Assembly (NCBI RefSeq): GCF_002234675.1
Contig: NC_019866.2
Coordinates: 21,232,802 to 21,296,801 of the forward strand
Length of the DNA: 64,000 nucleotides
From: Oryzias latipes
Lineage: Eukaryota; Chordata; Actinopteri; Beloniformes; Adrianichthyidae
Reading direction: 5' to 3'
The notes beneath the pieces were generated by a model. It had not been told where the DNA came from, ran no database searches, and worked only from the letters and a program-made list of their open reading frames with translations. Below, piece after piece: positions 49,601-62,900 of this stretch (position 1 is its first letter; each line of letters opens with the position of its first letter). A program made the position numbers and the translations under genes.

Positions 49601-52600
49601 TCAACACAACTGAATAATATAAACAGCTAAGACTTGTGTCTTAAAATTTGCAACTAGACAGTAAACTGGGCGGAAATTTGTAAACTACAGTTCCTTGTGG
49701 AATAACTGGTGCTGGAAATTGTGGCTTTGGGCTTTTTAACCGTTTAACACCTGAGCTTATACAAAACCGTGGACGTTCTTTTAATTGAACGTTACTATGC
49801 AAACAGTAGTTCTACTGTTTGCATAGTAACGTAATTCCAGCGCAGAAAAGCATCTCTTACATTAGTGAAGAGTTTACGCAATCAACGTAAATCAGCTGAA
49901 AATAGTACAGAGAGAGGCACGCCTCTCTTCTCTCTGTGCTGAACAGAATCTGTTAGAAGTACATTAATTGCGTAAACGGTTGAAGAGCCACGATAGGTCA
50001 AAGAGCGTGTGTTTATTTTCCTGTCGCCGGTGACAGCTCTGGCTTTAAAGGGTAAGAACCAGATTTGACCCTCAATTTTGAGCACAGAGAACCTGGTTGT
50101 GTGCAAAAAGTAATCTCCACATGAAACAGTCCATTTCAGACTCAAAAACCATATTTTCTGTAACAATCAGCAGACACCAATCCTTAGGATTGGATGATTT
50201 TGTGCTATCATACCTCCATGTTTCTGGTTCAAAGATATGCAAAAAATGTACAAAACTGTATTACAACAATCATAAGACTGGGTATGGATCATTGACTCTA
50301 TATGAGAACTGGACTAGGTGACCCCTCCCCCTGGTGTTCCAAACAGGAAGTACTTCTATAGAGAAATAAACAGCTGTCACTCAGTCATTCTATTGGTCAG
50401 AATAAACATTCTTGCTCTGCTACCTTTTTTAACATGTTCTTGATGATCCTATGTTCTTTTTTCACGCTATTTTTTCCGTATTGCAAGTTATTCAAGTAAT
50501 AAACTAAACTCAAACTAAAAAAAAATGCCTCAGATGCCTCTATAAAAATATGTGGTGCCTGCTAGCCCCCATGTCCAAACTTCAACACATTTGATTGACA
50601 GGGTTTGAGTAGCTCTTTTCAAATGGTAGGGGTGTGGACTTCCAAAAAGCTCACTCTGATTGGCAAGAGTGGCTGCCATAGAAATGTTGACTCAGACTGA
50701 CAAGGACCAATCACTGCTTACTAACAGAATCTGGCTCCAATATGGCGGCGTCCGTATTGCAAAAAAATTAGCTACTGAATTGACTTCACCTCATTGGAGC
50801 CGGAAGTAACGCACTTTCTAAGGGTGACGTTACACTCGCTCGCTCCAGTTCTCATTTACAGTTAATCGTTTTAATGACAGATTCCTGATTTTGTTTGAAT
50901 TGAATAACCAAGCACACGAGTCATTTTGATATGAACTTTGACCTTTGACAATAACTTAAGAGAAGCATTCCAAGAAGTGCTCATCTTGGACATTAGAGGG
51001 ATAAAGTTACTCAAACTCTGAATTTGATATTTTTGTTGCTACTTAAAATGTGGAAAATGTGAATAACACATCTGTTGTAGCAGACTATGCTAACTAACTT
51101 CAAGGGGTTTATTAAAAAAAACAACAACACTAAAATATAAGATGTTGATCCTCATCTGTAGTGATCATTGACATAATATAGAACCAAAAAAGGGACTAAT
51201 TCACCTGCTACGGTCAATAAGTAACTTTCAGTGGAGCAAACAGTGTTTATTGATATTGACTACAAATCAATCAAATGGATCCTTTTGTATCAAACGGACT
51301 TGCTGTGTTTGTCGACCAGGGCCAAAATTGAACTTTAAAAGTGCCAAAAGTAGATTAGATCAGGCACAAACGTGTGAATTATAACACATTTTTCTCACAC
51401 TAATAACATCCCTGACTCTTTCTCCATTTCTGTGTAAAAGCAATTTACTTGATATTTTTCTGTTAAAGTTGGCAGAATAAAAGGGCAGAGTCCGGATGCT
51501 TACCAATAGATTTGCACGCTTTGGTTACTGGGTCAACCTGGTAACCCTCCTCACATTCACATTTGTAGCTGCCCATCGTGTTAATGCAGGTCTGGCTGCA
51601 GGTGTCTGGACTGGCGCACTCATCAATATCTGATGAAGGGAGACGTTTTTAAAAATGTATTTCTTGTCACTTCAGCTTAGTTGTGAGTTAACTGTTAATG
51701 AGAAAGAACACTGAGGGATTGACGGTTAACAGCAGAGTAACTAAAGATTTGTACATTATTTCAAAAAGGAGTAAAGTTCATTTTAAAATGACGACATAAA
51801 GCAGACGTCAGGGCATGGGCTCACCTTCGCACCGTCTTTTGTCTCTGAGGCTATATCCAGTCGGACACAGGCACTCATGGCCGATTTTCAGGTCATTGCA
51901 AATGTGAGAGCAGCCGCCATTGTTGTAAAGACATTCGTTGGAGCCTGCAAAGAAAAAGAAGAGGCCTTTTTATGGGGATATAATTACAACTCTAAGGACA
52001 CGCAGGACCCGAGGTAAATGCATAAACTAGTAATTAACCAGAAAGTTGTGAAAAGCTGCACCCACCACATTCCCGAAGAGGCTCATCTGACCAATCCCTG
52101 CAGTCCCGTTTGCTGTCACACACTCTCTCCATGGTTATGCACTCCCCACTGCGGCACTTGAACTTGTCCGGGCCCTCACAGCGGGTCACTGTGCAAGCCA
52201 AATGAAATGATGAGTGAAAAAGGTACAGCTTTTCAGTGGGACTATGGAGCGTGGGAGGGTCCTCTTACCGTTGACACAGCCGGATTCGTCAGTCGTGTCT
52301 CTGCAGTCGTACTGCTGGTTGCACTGGCGACTGCCGTGGATGCAGGTTCCGTCGCCACATTCAAACTCATCTGGACAGCAGGTGGAGCGAGCTAAGGGCA
52401 AAGCGACTGTAGTAAGTAATGGGGCAGTGAAGAAATGCAGGACATGACGTTTGGAACCACAAACTCACTGCAGCCAGCTTCATCAGATCCATCCAAGCAG
52501 TCAGCATCTCCATCACACTTCCAGCTGCCGTGGATGTACTCTCCGCTGCCACAGTGGAACTCCATCGAGTGGCACTGATGAGAGGCGAGCGTCACGGGGG

Positions 52601-52765
52601 CTTCGGCGTGGCAGCTCTGGGGCCACTCGTCTGAGCCATCAAGGCAGTCGTTGTAACCGTCGCAGGCAGACTGGCGAGGGATGCAGATGCTGTTGTTGCA
52701 CTGGAAGGATGCAGAGCTGCAGGTGATGAGAGGGCAGGAGGCCTCATCACTCCCATCATCGCAAT
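46685..52765 (-). CDS. ldlr: LDL receptor, copy C: exons 4-18 open, 5' exons missing
   Basis: The parent is a single-span receptor that binds LDL, is endocytosed through clathrin pits and recycles. Exons: 52,469-52,765 (end of LA3, LA4, LA5); 52,269-52,391 (LA6); 52,066-52,188 (LA7); 51,825-51,944 (EGF-A); 51,504-51,629 (EGF-B); 49,309-49,480, 49,000-49,227, 48,802-48,920, 48,571-48,710 and 48,344-48,485 (propeller); 47,994-48,137 (EGF-C); 47,203-47,511 (Ser/Thr-rich stalk); 47,073-47,120 and 46,820-46,983 (membrane span and tail); 46,685-46,741 (end, TGA). All joins keep frame with GT/AG borders, giving about 770 codons. The tail has [12 protein letters not shown], the NPxY endocytosis signal. 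Exons 1-3, the signal peptide and the first part of exon 4 are absent, so as shown it cannot make a normal receptor. LA5 has lost a cysteine. Confidence 0.93.
46820..46983 (-). CDS. ldlr: LDLR exon 17: second half of the membrane span and NPVY tail
   Basis: It reads [17 protein letters not shown], then [19 protein letters not shown] and DGYSYPK. The internalisation motif and the following residues are almost identical to mammalian LDLR, which separates this gene from VLDLR and LRP8. Confidence 0.93.
47203..47511 (-). CDS. ldlr: LDLR exon 15: O-glycosylated stalk
   Basis: The product is threonine/serine/proline rich ([20 protein letters not shown] and similar). At 103 codons it is longer than the mammalian exon of 57. 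In the stalk such sequence holds O-linked sugars and lifts the binding domain off the membrane. Confidence 0.88.
49789..49832. repeat. Perfect 21-bp inverted repeat (LDLR intron 8, copy C)
   Basis: It is identical in arms and 2-nt spacer to 8,762-8,805. Confidence 0.8.
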
Positions 52766-54299
52766 CTGACAGATAAACCCACCCGGTTCATCATTCTCAG
52801 AACTGTGCATTGACCTCTGTTCACCTTGAAGAATAACAACCGCCTCCTTCATCACAGAACTGGGACAAGCTGCATGAGCGACGACGACCATCCGGTCGAC
52901 TGAGAAAAACTGGACTGACTGACAGACACTTTTAGAAACTCATCGGTTTACTCAGCCTTTAAACTCCAGTGAGCGGATTTAGGGCGCCAGCTTCTTAATT
53001 TTATTATTCTTATTACTGTTGTTTCTTTATTGTATCATATTGTTTCTGATTTTATGTTAAGTCCTTTGGTTGCCTCTGCTTTTATAAGTGCTATACAAAT
53101 AATAAATTGATTGTTGTAAAGACACCATTTAGTATTTAGGCATTAAGGAGCTGGGAAAACAACCCTGCTCCTCTTTACATCCACAAGGCTGCTGAGGAGC
53201 TTCACGGAGGGAGTGAACATCACTGAAACTCTGTTAAGACGTTGCAGCAGCAGCTGTATCTGCCTCCTCCAGCTCTCACCACATACAGACAAGCATCCTA
53301 ACCAGCTCTATGTGTGATGGTGAGGTGTGTGGTGGAGGAAATCATCTCCATCCATAACACCACTCCTCAAAGGTGTGCATTCAGAGCAGAACGCCATCAG
53401 GGATTCTTCACACCTCATCACAAAGCGCTAAACACACCGGCCAGTGGACCTCAGAGAGACTGCAGCAAATAATACAAAAACATGACCTTTCAGAAATTAA
53501 AACAAACAAACAATTAAAACATTTGCAGTCTTTTCCAGAAACCCAAACCAACTAACAAAAAATGAAATGAAATATTGACATCATTGATTGGATGATGACT
53601 TTTGAAAAAGAGGGAAAGCTTTACTAATCACTGAACTTTTGCAGTGACCGTGGCCCGAAGCTGTAAAATGTACCTTCTGACAAAAGATATTGCCATGCCA
53701 GATAACTTCCTGTTGAAAGGTGTGCAAACGTCATCATCCAATCTGTGATAGTGCTCATCTTTTTGGGTTTCTTAATTAAACATTTTATTTATGAATTCTG
53801 GAAACTACTTTTTTTTGTCTGAAACATTTTCTTCTCAATATGTTTTATTGTTTCTGCCTGGAATTGTGTTTTTTTTTTTTTTTACATTTTGGTTTCTGAA
53901 ACTTTTGTGTTGATTTCTACAATGTTTATTTTGTTTTTCTTTTTTTAAATGAATGCTTTTGTGTTGAGTGATTGGTTGATGTGATTTGCACTTCAGGGCC
54001 ACCGTAAGCTAGCCTAGTGTGCATCACGATGGATGACATTGAGGCGAAGTAGTCGCTTTTTCTGTTCTCCCTGGATGATCCGACTGGATTATTTCAACGC
54101 ACTCAATGTTTTGCAAAAGAAACAACAGGCCTGCAACGTTTTTTCTTTTTTTGATTTTGGGGTTCCGTACCGTGAGTAAACTAAACTGTGTGTGTGTATG
54201 TGTGTGTGAGCGTGCGCGCGTGCACGAGATCTAAGGTTCCTAACGGTTCAAACTGTTAATGTTCTACAGTTGTTACTTGTGTGCAGTGACTTTGTTAAC
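52766..54299. other. No certain gene; duplicate of 12,383-13,924
   Basis: The exon-like segment 52,825-52,899 (minus strand, acceptor tttttctcag, donor gtgaac) is 75 nt. It does not encode the missing LA3 half in the frame needed by exon 4. An alternating gtgtgtgtatgtgtgtgtgag tract lies at 54,188-54,225. Confidence 0.4.
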
Positions 54300-55035
54300 T
54301 AAGGAGTATTTTTTTTATTGTTGAAGCAAAAATTCAATAAACAATCACGGCGTGTCTTTCAATGACAACAACAAAATGATAAGATAAAGGTAGACACGAA
54401 AACAAATATACAAAAAAAATAATAAATAAAAAAATATAAGTAAAAATAAGTGGCTATTATTACACAAGCTTAAATAGATCAAATAAATTGCACAATGTTT
54501 GGCCATTCTTATGATTCATGTTATGTATAGATTTAAAGAATAATTTGAGACGGTCCAATAATGCATTAATGTGATGTTTCACCTTTAAGAATGTACAAGT
54601 ATGTATAAAATGTTTAGAAATTATAATGAGTACATTAACCAGAAAATCCACATTTTTCTCAATAAATTGTTATCGAATTTTAATTGTAATCCAATTTAAA
54701 GGGTTAATGATGATTTTTTATTTTTATTTGAGTCAATTATCAAAGAAAGACCAAAAGGTTTTTTTTCATGCAAACATTCAAAGAAAATATGTTCCACAGT
54801 TTCTACATTAATTCCACAAAAGACACAAAGATCTCTATACCAGTTAAAGCGGGTATGTAGAAAATGATTGGAAGGGTAAATATCATTCAATATTTTAAAG
54901 GTCACTTCTTTAGCTTTGTGAGGGATAGGATATGACAGAATGTTCGTATCCTTCTAGCTTCTGTGGTGCTGTAATTCTGCAAAATACATTTTCTTTTTAA
55001 CGGGGAAGGATAATATGAATTATTTAAAATTTCTC
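54300..55035 (-). mobile_element. LINE fragment, end of an L1-type ORF2 (copy C)
   Basis: It duplicates 13,925-14,640. The minus-strand frame at about 54,696-54,905 reads FKILNDIYPSNHFLHTRF and then the C/H cluster CVFCGINVETVEHIFFEC. A 40-bp segment at about 54,498-54,525 is present here but missing in A. Confidence 0.62.
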
Positions 55036-55039
55036 AAAT

Positions 55040-56829
55040 AAATTTGTTAGTTAGGGTCAGCGTCGCTCAAGTAACTTTCGGTTTTTTGACCATGGCGCAA
55101 TAGTAATATGCATGTTAAGAGAGTCTTTGCCGCTTGTCATATTTCTGTTCTCCTTTTAGAGTCTAACAGGAAGTCAGAACCGAAGGCGCATCAGACTTTG
55201 AATGCCCATAAGCAACTACTTTGTACAACTACAGGACACCTGGCCATACAGGTAATATTACAAAAAACTGTTCACATCATTTGTAATATATGTAATAAAA
55301 AATAAATAAATATCAATCTACATCCATGAGTTAATAAGGAGTTGAAAAACAACCTTTGTTTTTCAAGAGCATGGCACATTCTGACTGCTAATCTGGACCC
55401 CCACCCCCAGCTGACAACGTAAGACCAAATGATTAGGTTCAATTTGTCACAAGATTTGGTTGGGTGGTCGTTTGGTTTCATTTTTAATTTTTAATTGGTA
55501 TGTTTCAGGTGCCACAACACGAGATGGACGTGGAGAAGTGAAGATGATCAAAGAGTATGAGGTATCTTATGATCATCATGACCATATTTCAATGATTGAC
55601 TAGCCTTGTAATATGGTTTTTACTTGTGATATTTTATTGAAGGTAAAATATTCTTTACACGTAATTTTTTTAAAGAGAAAATAGGTGCATATTTTTTCTA
55701 TTAAGTTTTTAACTGATTTCTTATGCATTTTATTCTCTTACCCTTTTTAAATTATCTTTAGCTGTTGATGAATTATTACTGTTATTTTAGGAGCATAATT
55801 CTATTTCAGTTATACCTTTTTTACCCCCTGATTTGATCCCTCAGTTTTTTTTTTCGTTTTTTTTTTGGCTCCAGTGTTTTTCCTTTCACACTGGGAATAG
55901 TTCTGGTTTACCATCACAGTTGCTGTCCCATTGACAGCTCCAGCCTGGTGACTGGAGGGCTCTGCACCACTATGTGCCCAGGCCACGGTTGTGGGTGTTG
56001 ACTCTTGGCGTGCATGGCCCCCAAACAAGTTTTTGTCTCAGGGTCAGCCCCTGTGAACAATGTTGTGTGACATGAAAAAAAAAAACATTGTCATATGAAT
56101 ATTGTTTAAATGAAACTAAATTAAGTATACTTTTAACATTTTTTACTCTCTTGGCCGTTTGTTTTTCTTGGAATCTATTCTTAATTATTTCTAATTACAG
56201 TTTTTTTCTTCTCAGGATGTCAGCCGAGATGCAGTGAAAGAGGACTGAACTAATCGCTTCAAGATTGTCTTGGTCCTTCCCAATGAAACACAGGACAACC
56301 AAGACCCAGCGTTTTTCTACAGAGAGCGTAATTATATCAGGGGAGGGGGGGGGCAGATTGTGCCCCGGTCAACCGCCCTACTGCTATAAGAGACCTGCCT
56401 TTACATTTGCGGTGATAAAGTATCACTATAGTGTCAAAAACGCGGCATCTAGCTCTGCTCTACGGATTAGTCTGAAAAACAAGCTAGCTTAGCTATACTC
56501 AAGCATGATGCAAAATGACTAATTTGCTGGCTAAAACAAAACCATGAGGCATTGCTAAGGCAAGTAACTTTGTGGACCAATGTCAAACAATTTTAAAAGA
56601 TTGAAGTCAAGTAAAAAGACAAAAAAAAAAAGGGTTGAAAACGTTACCTACCAAACCCAGGCAACTTCGATCAACCCGCTCCCTCTTCTGTCTGCAGTGA
56701 TACTAAGGCACGCGCTTCTGATCTTAAAATGGCGGGTGCATGGTGTGCGCATGCGCAACTTAGATGACGTCATTGAAAGTTGGATGAACATAATTTTTTT
56801 AAGTTATATTTACCAATTTAATAAACGTT
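55040..56829 (+). other. Triplicated block (copy C) with possible plus-strand exons
   Basis: It has the same three splice-bordered segments as block A. One codon differs (PKAHQ for PKEHQ). No recognised protein. Confidence 0.35.
56640..56770. promoter_or_regulatory. CpG-rich promoter-like segment (copy C)
   Basis: It keeps the YY1-like, NRF1-like and CRE-like sites in the order found at 16,240-16,378. Confidence 0.45.
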
Positions 56830-56834
56830 GTTTC

Positions 56835-57004
56835 TGTCATGTAATGAATGATGCAGCTCAGAATTGCTTGTTCACGACACTGTGCGACAGTGCGATTTAC
56901 GACAGTGCGATCTAGGGGAGTCGAGTTGGATGTGCGTGCCTGGAGAGTGTTAATAAAAAGTGTCTGCTGCTAACCACCGAACTATTGCCACTCGTCATTC
57001 CACA
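56835..57004 (+). mobile_element. Solo LTR of the gypsy element
   Basis: It is 170 bp, starts TGTCATG, ends CCACA and is flanked by GTTTC (56,830-56,834 and 57,005-57,009). These are the same duplicated target bases as around the full-length element in block A. It includes the 15-bp internal duplication of the 5' LTR and the gtaatg variant of the 3' LTR. Confidence 0.95.
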
Positions 57005-57009
57005 GTTTC

Positions 57010-57810
57010 AAAAATAAAAAATATGTTTGACTTACTTAAAATAATTAGGCATAACCAAAAAATGTGATTAAAATAATTAAAATGAACTAAAAAGATATTT
57101 GAAGCATTTACTAGAGGCCAGAATCACTTTTTTTTAGTGTACAGTTCAGCTTCACCACAACAGTCAGGAAAAAAATGGATAAGTATTTATTTAACATTCC
57201 GTCATGTCACTGTGTCCAACTGCATCGATCAAAAAGTCCTTAGTGTAGGCCATGTGATGTTTGTTGTGTTGATTTCACCAAAATTGCTTTTTTATCTTTA
57301 ATTTGTTATTTGCATGCGAATGTTTTAAGCGGAGACTTTTATTTTGATGGTTCGCTTACTTCCTGTTCTTTCGCGGCATTCTCCTCAGTCCCCCATGAGA
57401 ACTTCAGAGAGTAGGTAAGCCGTAGACGTTACTCGCACTAGTTTGACTGAAAAGAGAGTTTAAAGTTTAAAACATAGAAAAACAATGTTCATAACTTAAA
57501 ACTCTTCTCACACCTTTTTTGTTTTTGCCAATTGTGTGAAAAATGTTGTTAAGGGTAAATGCAGCATTCAGAAGTGTGTTAGTGTTAGCAAGACTTAAGC
57601 TAACTTGCAGCATGGTCTCATGTGTGTCTGTGGGTGTTTTTTTTTTTTTGCCTTCCCTACAAGATACACACACTTCCTGTTGTGGAAGATGGTCTGTTAT
57701 TAACTGCTGCTCAGTGACAGTTGTTGCACAATCCCATCCTTCAGATCCTTTATTTACCAGTTTACACTAAATGGTAATGAACTCTCCCAGTAAAGAATAC
57801 ATTTACAAAG
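57010..57810. other. No gene seen; shared A/B/C segment with a deletion
   Basis: It matches 21,140-22,190 but lacks about 270 bp after gccttccct (57,658). Confidence 0.45.
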
Positions 57811-57812
57811 TG

Positions 57813-58030
57813 ATGCAGGGGTAGGGCGGAAGATTGCAGGTTCAATTCCCACCTTGCCTGTCCTTGGGCAAAACACTGAACCCCACCTTGCCTCTGGTGG
57901 AAGGTTGGCGCCAGTGTTCGCCAGCGGAGCCGCCACCAGTGTGTGAATGTGTGTGTGACTGTAAAGCGCTTTAGGCCTTCGAGGAAGGTAGAAAAGCGCT
58001 GTACAAGTATACGACATTTACCATTTACAT
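57813..58030 (-). repeat. Dispersed SINE-like repeat (copy C)
   Basis: It is the same family as at 22,195 and 35,098, with a complete 3' part. Confidence 0.6.
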
Positions 58031-58181
58031 TTAATTTTGTGTATAGAAACATTATTTACGTTTCACTATTAAAATCCCAACACTGCAGAGTTGTGTGCAG
58101 TACTTCATGTTTACAATCAGACTAAAGGTTTCTGTTGTGTTATTTTAATGAAAAGATGCTGTTTCTTGAACAGGACCTCAC

Positions 58182-58814
<633 letters not shown>

Positions 58815-58913
58815 TTTAAAAATGGAAAAAGGATAATTATTGAGAAAAATAAACAGACATTAGCGAGTAGAAACCATGCCAGCTGCCAAAGGAAGCATGT
58901 GTGGGACCCTAAT

Positions 58914-58919
58914 CACGTG
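58914..58919. promoter_or_regulatory. E-box CACGTG upstream of KRI1 exon 1 (copy C)
   Basis: It is 100 bp upstream of the start codon, as in the other copies. Confidence 0.45.
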
Positions 58920-59810
58920 GTTTCCGCTAAAGGAAGCAATTGCAGTAAATGTCCTGCAGAGGGCGCACGAATCACAGAATTATTTTTATTTGATTGACAG
59001 AGAAAAGTTCTTCTGATATTAATACCTTTAATTTTTTCAATTAGTTGTTTTGTCTGATTTCATTTTTGATAGATTTAACATATTAGAACTTAAGAAATTA
59101 ATAAATGTTAGATTCCCTGATGCAAAAATCACAATTTAAAGATGTTAAAAAAAATGGATAAAGTGTAGATTTAGTTTGAATATGTTATTTATGATTAATG
59201 TCTGTCAAAATGTGTTTTTTTATTAGACAATAAAAACAAGCATATTTACAATAAAAACAATAACTATTTTAAACTAAATGTTCAGTGGTTTCTTTAAAAA
59301 AAAAACAGTCAGTGTTGTGGTCGGTTTGTTGGAATTCACTGATCAAATGTCATTGATTCTCTACTTGGTCTGTGAGTAAAAATGTCAACAGCGTTCCATA
59401 AACTCAAACAAACACAGTATCTGGTCAGTGCTGCATTTCTGCTGCATGTGGGAAGACCTGAGTGGGTGGGACTGTGCCAAATGTGAGACCACATGACGTC
59501 ATGGCAGTTCAGGCTAAGTGTGGGCTGTTCTGGCAAGTTTCTTCTGGCTCGGTTTCATTATGGACTGACAACAATAAATAATCTGTTGGAATCAAGCCCT
59601 TTTTACAATTATCTCTGAGAGCAGAAAAACTCCCAGGAGTTATCCAAAGCGCTCCTTTGTTTCTCAGTCACAGGCAGCTGTTTATAAATCAATACTTCAA
59701 TGATATTTCTGTAGCTTCAAGAGAAAAAGGTTACACCGATGTTTCAAGAAGTAGAAAAAATTAGTTTATGTTCTGTTAGACACTTTATTCTTATTATGAA
59801 ATTGAAAACA
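58920..59810. other. No gene seen; duplicate of 23,170-24,077
   Basis: AT-rich upstream DNA of KRI1 without supported exons. Confidence 0.45.
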
Positions 59811-59814
59811 TAGT

Positions 59815-60515
59815 GTTACGCCCCCTAGGGGGGCATAACACAAAAAGTTCAGATTTGGCTGATAATTTAACTAAAACACCAGACGAATGTCAATATACAA
59901 AAATGACACAAATTTATTTACAAATAAACAACCACCAACAACTACAAGTAAAGCAAAAAGGCTTCAGGGTGAACCAAGGCCAAAATAACAAACAAAACCC
60001 CACCTAACTGAAACATGTAATCTTACCTGTAAATGAAAGAAAAAGGGAACTCAATGACAAACACTAACCTCCCTAGACTAACAAAAACAGGAGAAAACAT
60101 GTACTAAAGAAAATGGCAGTTCACCCCTACAGCTTCACTTCAACAAAATTATAAAGCAAAGGACTAAACAGAGTGGGCACAACACCATAAACTACACAGA
60201 AGAAATAATACAAAACACTAAAGTGCAACACAACTAAACAGGTGGTGAGATCAAAAACAAAATGGAGAAGAGGGCCAAGCTGCAGTGGAGACTGTTGCAG
60301 CAAGGCTCCCTTCTCACAGGCTGGAGGTCCAAATGGTGCTTTTAAGGCTGCCTCCACCAGCTCTGGTCCAATGGGAGGCCACGCCCTTCCCAGCACACCT
60401 GAAAATAATCAGACATACAAACCCAAAAAACCCACAGAAGTCCCACTCTGAATTTAAATACACAAACCACAGAACAAAGAGAACAAACTACACCAAAAAC
60501 AGCCACAGCCGTAAC
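59815..60515. mobile_element. Non-autonomous DNA transposon-like element (copy C)
   Basis: It is the same element as 24,083-24,809 (GTTACG ... CGTAAC, followed by ACAGT). The tandem ggggtacctagg near the left end of copy A is reduced here. Confidence 0.55.
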
Positions 60516-60989
60516 ACAGTTATTAGTAATAACTGCTGCTCAGTGACAGTTGTTGCACAATCCCATCCTTCAGATCCATTATTTACCAGTTTACACTAAA
60601 TGGTAATGAACTCTCCCAGTAAAGAATACTTTTACAAAGTGATTTCTCAATTTTTTTTAATCTAAAATCTAGTACTAATAATTACATAGTTAACAGTTGG
60701 TCTATAAATTTTTTCTCAACAAACAGCAGTTTTCCTTATTACTTTAACTTGATGTTCCAAATTCCATATTTTGTTTTAGTGACAAACAAAATAAGATTTT
60801 TTTTTTGAAACTGTAAAAATAAAGAGAATATAGCTCTTATCTAAACAGACCATAGTATTGTAACTTGCCCATGTCTCTTCCCACTCGTGTTTTTCTGTGT
60901 TTTGTTACAAACTAATTAAAATACATGTACTTCTTTTTCAGCTTGAAAACTCTGGTGAGCAAACTGTTCCTCCCAAATTAGGCCGGTCC

Positions 60990-62230
60990 CCAATAAAAGT
61001 CAACCTGAGCAAAGGTCATATGAAGCTGGCTTTTTGTTTGCTGAGGATGGGGTGAGCAGTGATGTTTTATGGTTGTCTCTATAAGGCATCTGTATTCATA
61101 TCAGGTCATGTTGTCATGGTGAGCCAGAGGACGCATTACAGGAAAATCTGCATCCACTGAACAAACCACATCAGCGATGCTGCTTCAAAAGTACAAAGCA
61201 GTGACCACTACAGTAAAGGATGAGTGTTCTGGTCAGTTGAAAGCAAAGCCTAGAATAAAATAAAAGTTAACAATGAATCTAGAAAGGACATTAAATAAAC
61301 TGGAGGAAAGACAACCTCATGATGACACGTATCTTCAGCTGCCCCACAACAGTCAGGAAAACGGATGGAAAAGTATTTAATAGTCCGTCATGTCACTGTG
61401 TCCAACTGCATCGATCAAAAAAGTCCTTAGCAATTACATTAACAATTCTAAACGGATCAAAACTGTCGTAGCTGGGTGAGACAGGTGACATGGGTAAGAC
61501 ACTTCTTGTTGTGGAAGATTATGGTCTGTTTCTGATTGGACGATAGAATGGGTACCTTAAAAAAACAATAAGAAAAAAGTGCCTGAATTTGGCCTGGGGG
61601 GTATTCCAGAAAGCAGGTTATGCAAGTTCCCATGGTAACATATTGTAGTATCCCCGTGTTCTGTTGCTTTGTTGATGTTCTATTAGATGCTAAATTGCTC
61701 TGTTGATTACGGTGAACAGTGGGCGTGGCAGGAGCCGGGAGGAAAAGCCGCGAGACTAGGGCTGCATTTACACTGCAGGTCTTGATGCCCAAATTCGATT
61801 TTCTGACAATATCCAATTTTTTTGACGACCCGCTTACATTATCTTTTAAAAGTGACCCGTATCCGATTTTTGCATTTATACTTTACAATGCTGAAACTAT
61901 CAAACATAGACGTTCTGAGGACTACGTAACGTAGCAGCATTTCCGCCTTCCGCGGACCTGAGCACTGACCGCGCGGATTAAAAAAATTATGAGCGAGCAG
62001 GCCCTTAATAATAATCATAACAGTAATAAAAGCACATTTAGAAGATGCGTGTTGGTCCAAACGGCAAACGTTTAGCATGGCGAAACCCTCCCCTTTTTGT
62101 TGTGTTTCTATTTTGTGAATCAATGCGGTTGTCATGGAGGCAACACAGTGATGGAAGGAGGCGTTGCCTTGGGTGCTTGGTTGCTCCAGGATGAGGCAGG
62201 AGAGGGGATGCGCAGGAGAGGAAAAAGGGG
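60990..62230. mobile_element. Block-C-specific 1.2-kb segment made of repeat pieces
   Basis: Block A runs directly from aaattaggccggtctccaat to gccagcttatgtgctctc, while block C has 1.2 kb between. Pieces inside include a copy of the 21,283-21,375 sequence (61,336-61,440), a terminal-repeat-like ggtattccagaaagcaggtt (61,600), and agggctgcatttacactgca (61,758), which resembles the start of a common fish MITE. No complete element or gene. Confidence 0.5.
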
Positions 62231-62900
62231 GGCTGCTCTGCCAGCTTATGTGCTCTCTCTGAGTTTTGAACGAGGAAATGTTTGCAGACATTGTGCTTTA
62301 CTAACAGTTTGATCCAAGCAAAGAAATAAACGGCTTCTAGCCTGTTCCAGAGCAACGGTGTCCCGCTTCATTAGTTACCGTTTGCGTCCTGACCGGGACC
62401 GGACCGGAAATAACAGCGGTTTGAAGCCTGAAGCTGAAAGGTAACACGCTGATGGGGCTGTTCTGCAGTTATGTGAGGGTTGTAGGGACACTTAACCCTC
62501 TTAGGTGGGGGCAGTGTAGCGACCAGGGGGTTATCCCCGCCTCCAGCGCCTAAGGCTCATGGGAAGTGAAGAGTTTTGGGGTGAAACCTTGAGTTTAGAA
62601 GGCTGGAAGTTGAACTAACCTCCATGCTGTTTTGGCTGTTTGAGAAACTTAATAAATAAACTAAATAAGCTTTTTGCTCTAAAGGAGATATTGTCTCTCT
62701 TTCTGATCAATCCTGCCTGAGACTGACCGGGATTGTGCAGTGTATGGGGCACAATTAGCTCTCCAAAGAAGGCTCTTCATGAGCAGCTCAGCTGTTGCTT
62801 CCCCGCTCAAGTGTTGGTTAGGCCGGATTGTTATAATACTTTTGCATCCACCATCCTTGCCAGAGTATGAAAAAATGACATCTAGATTTTTGTCTTTCAG

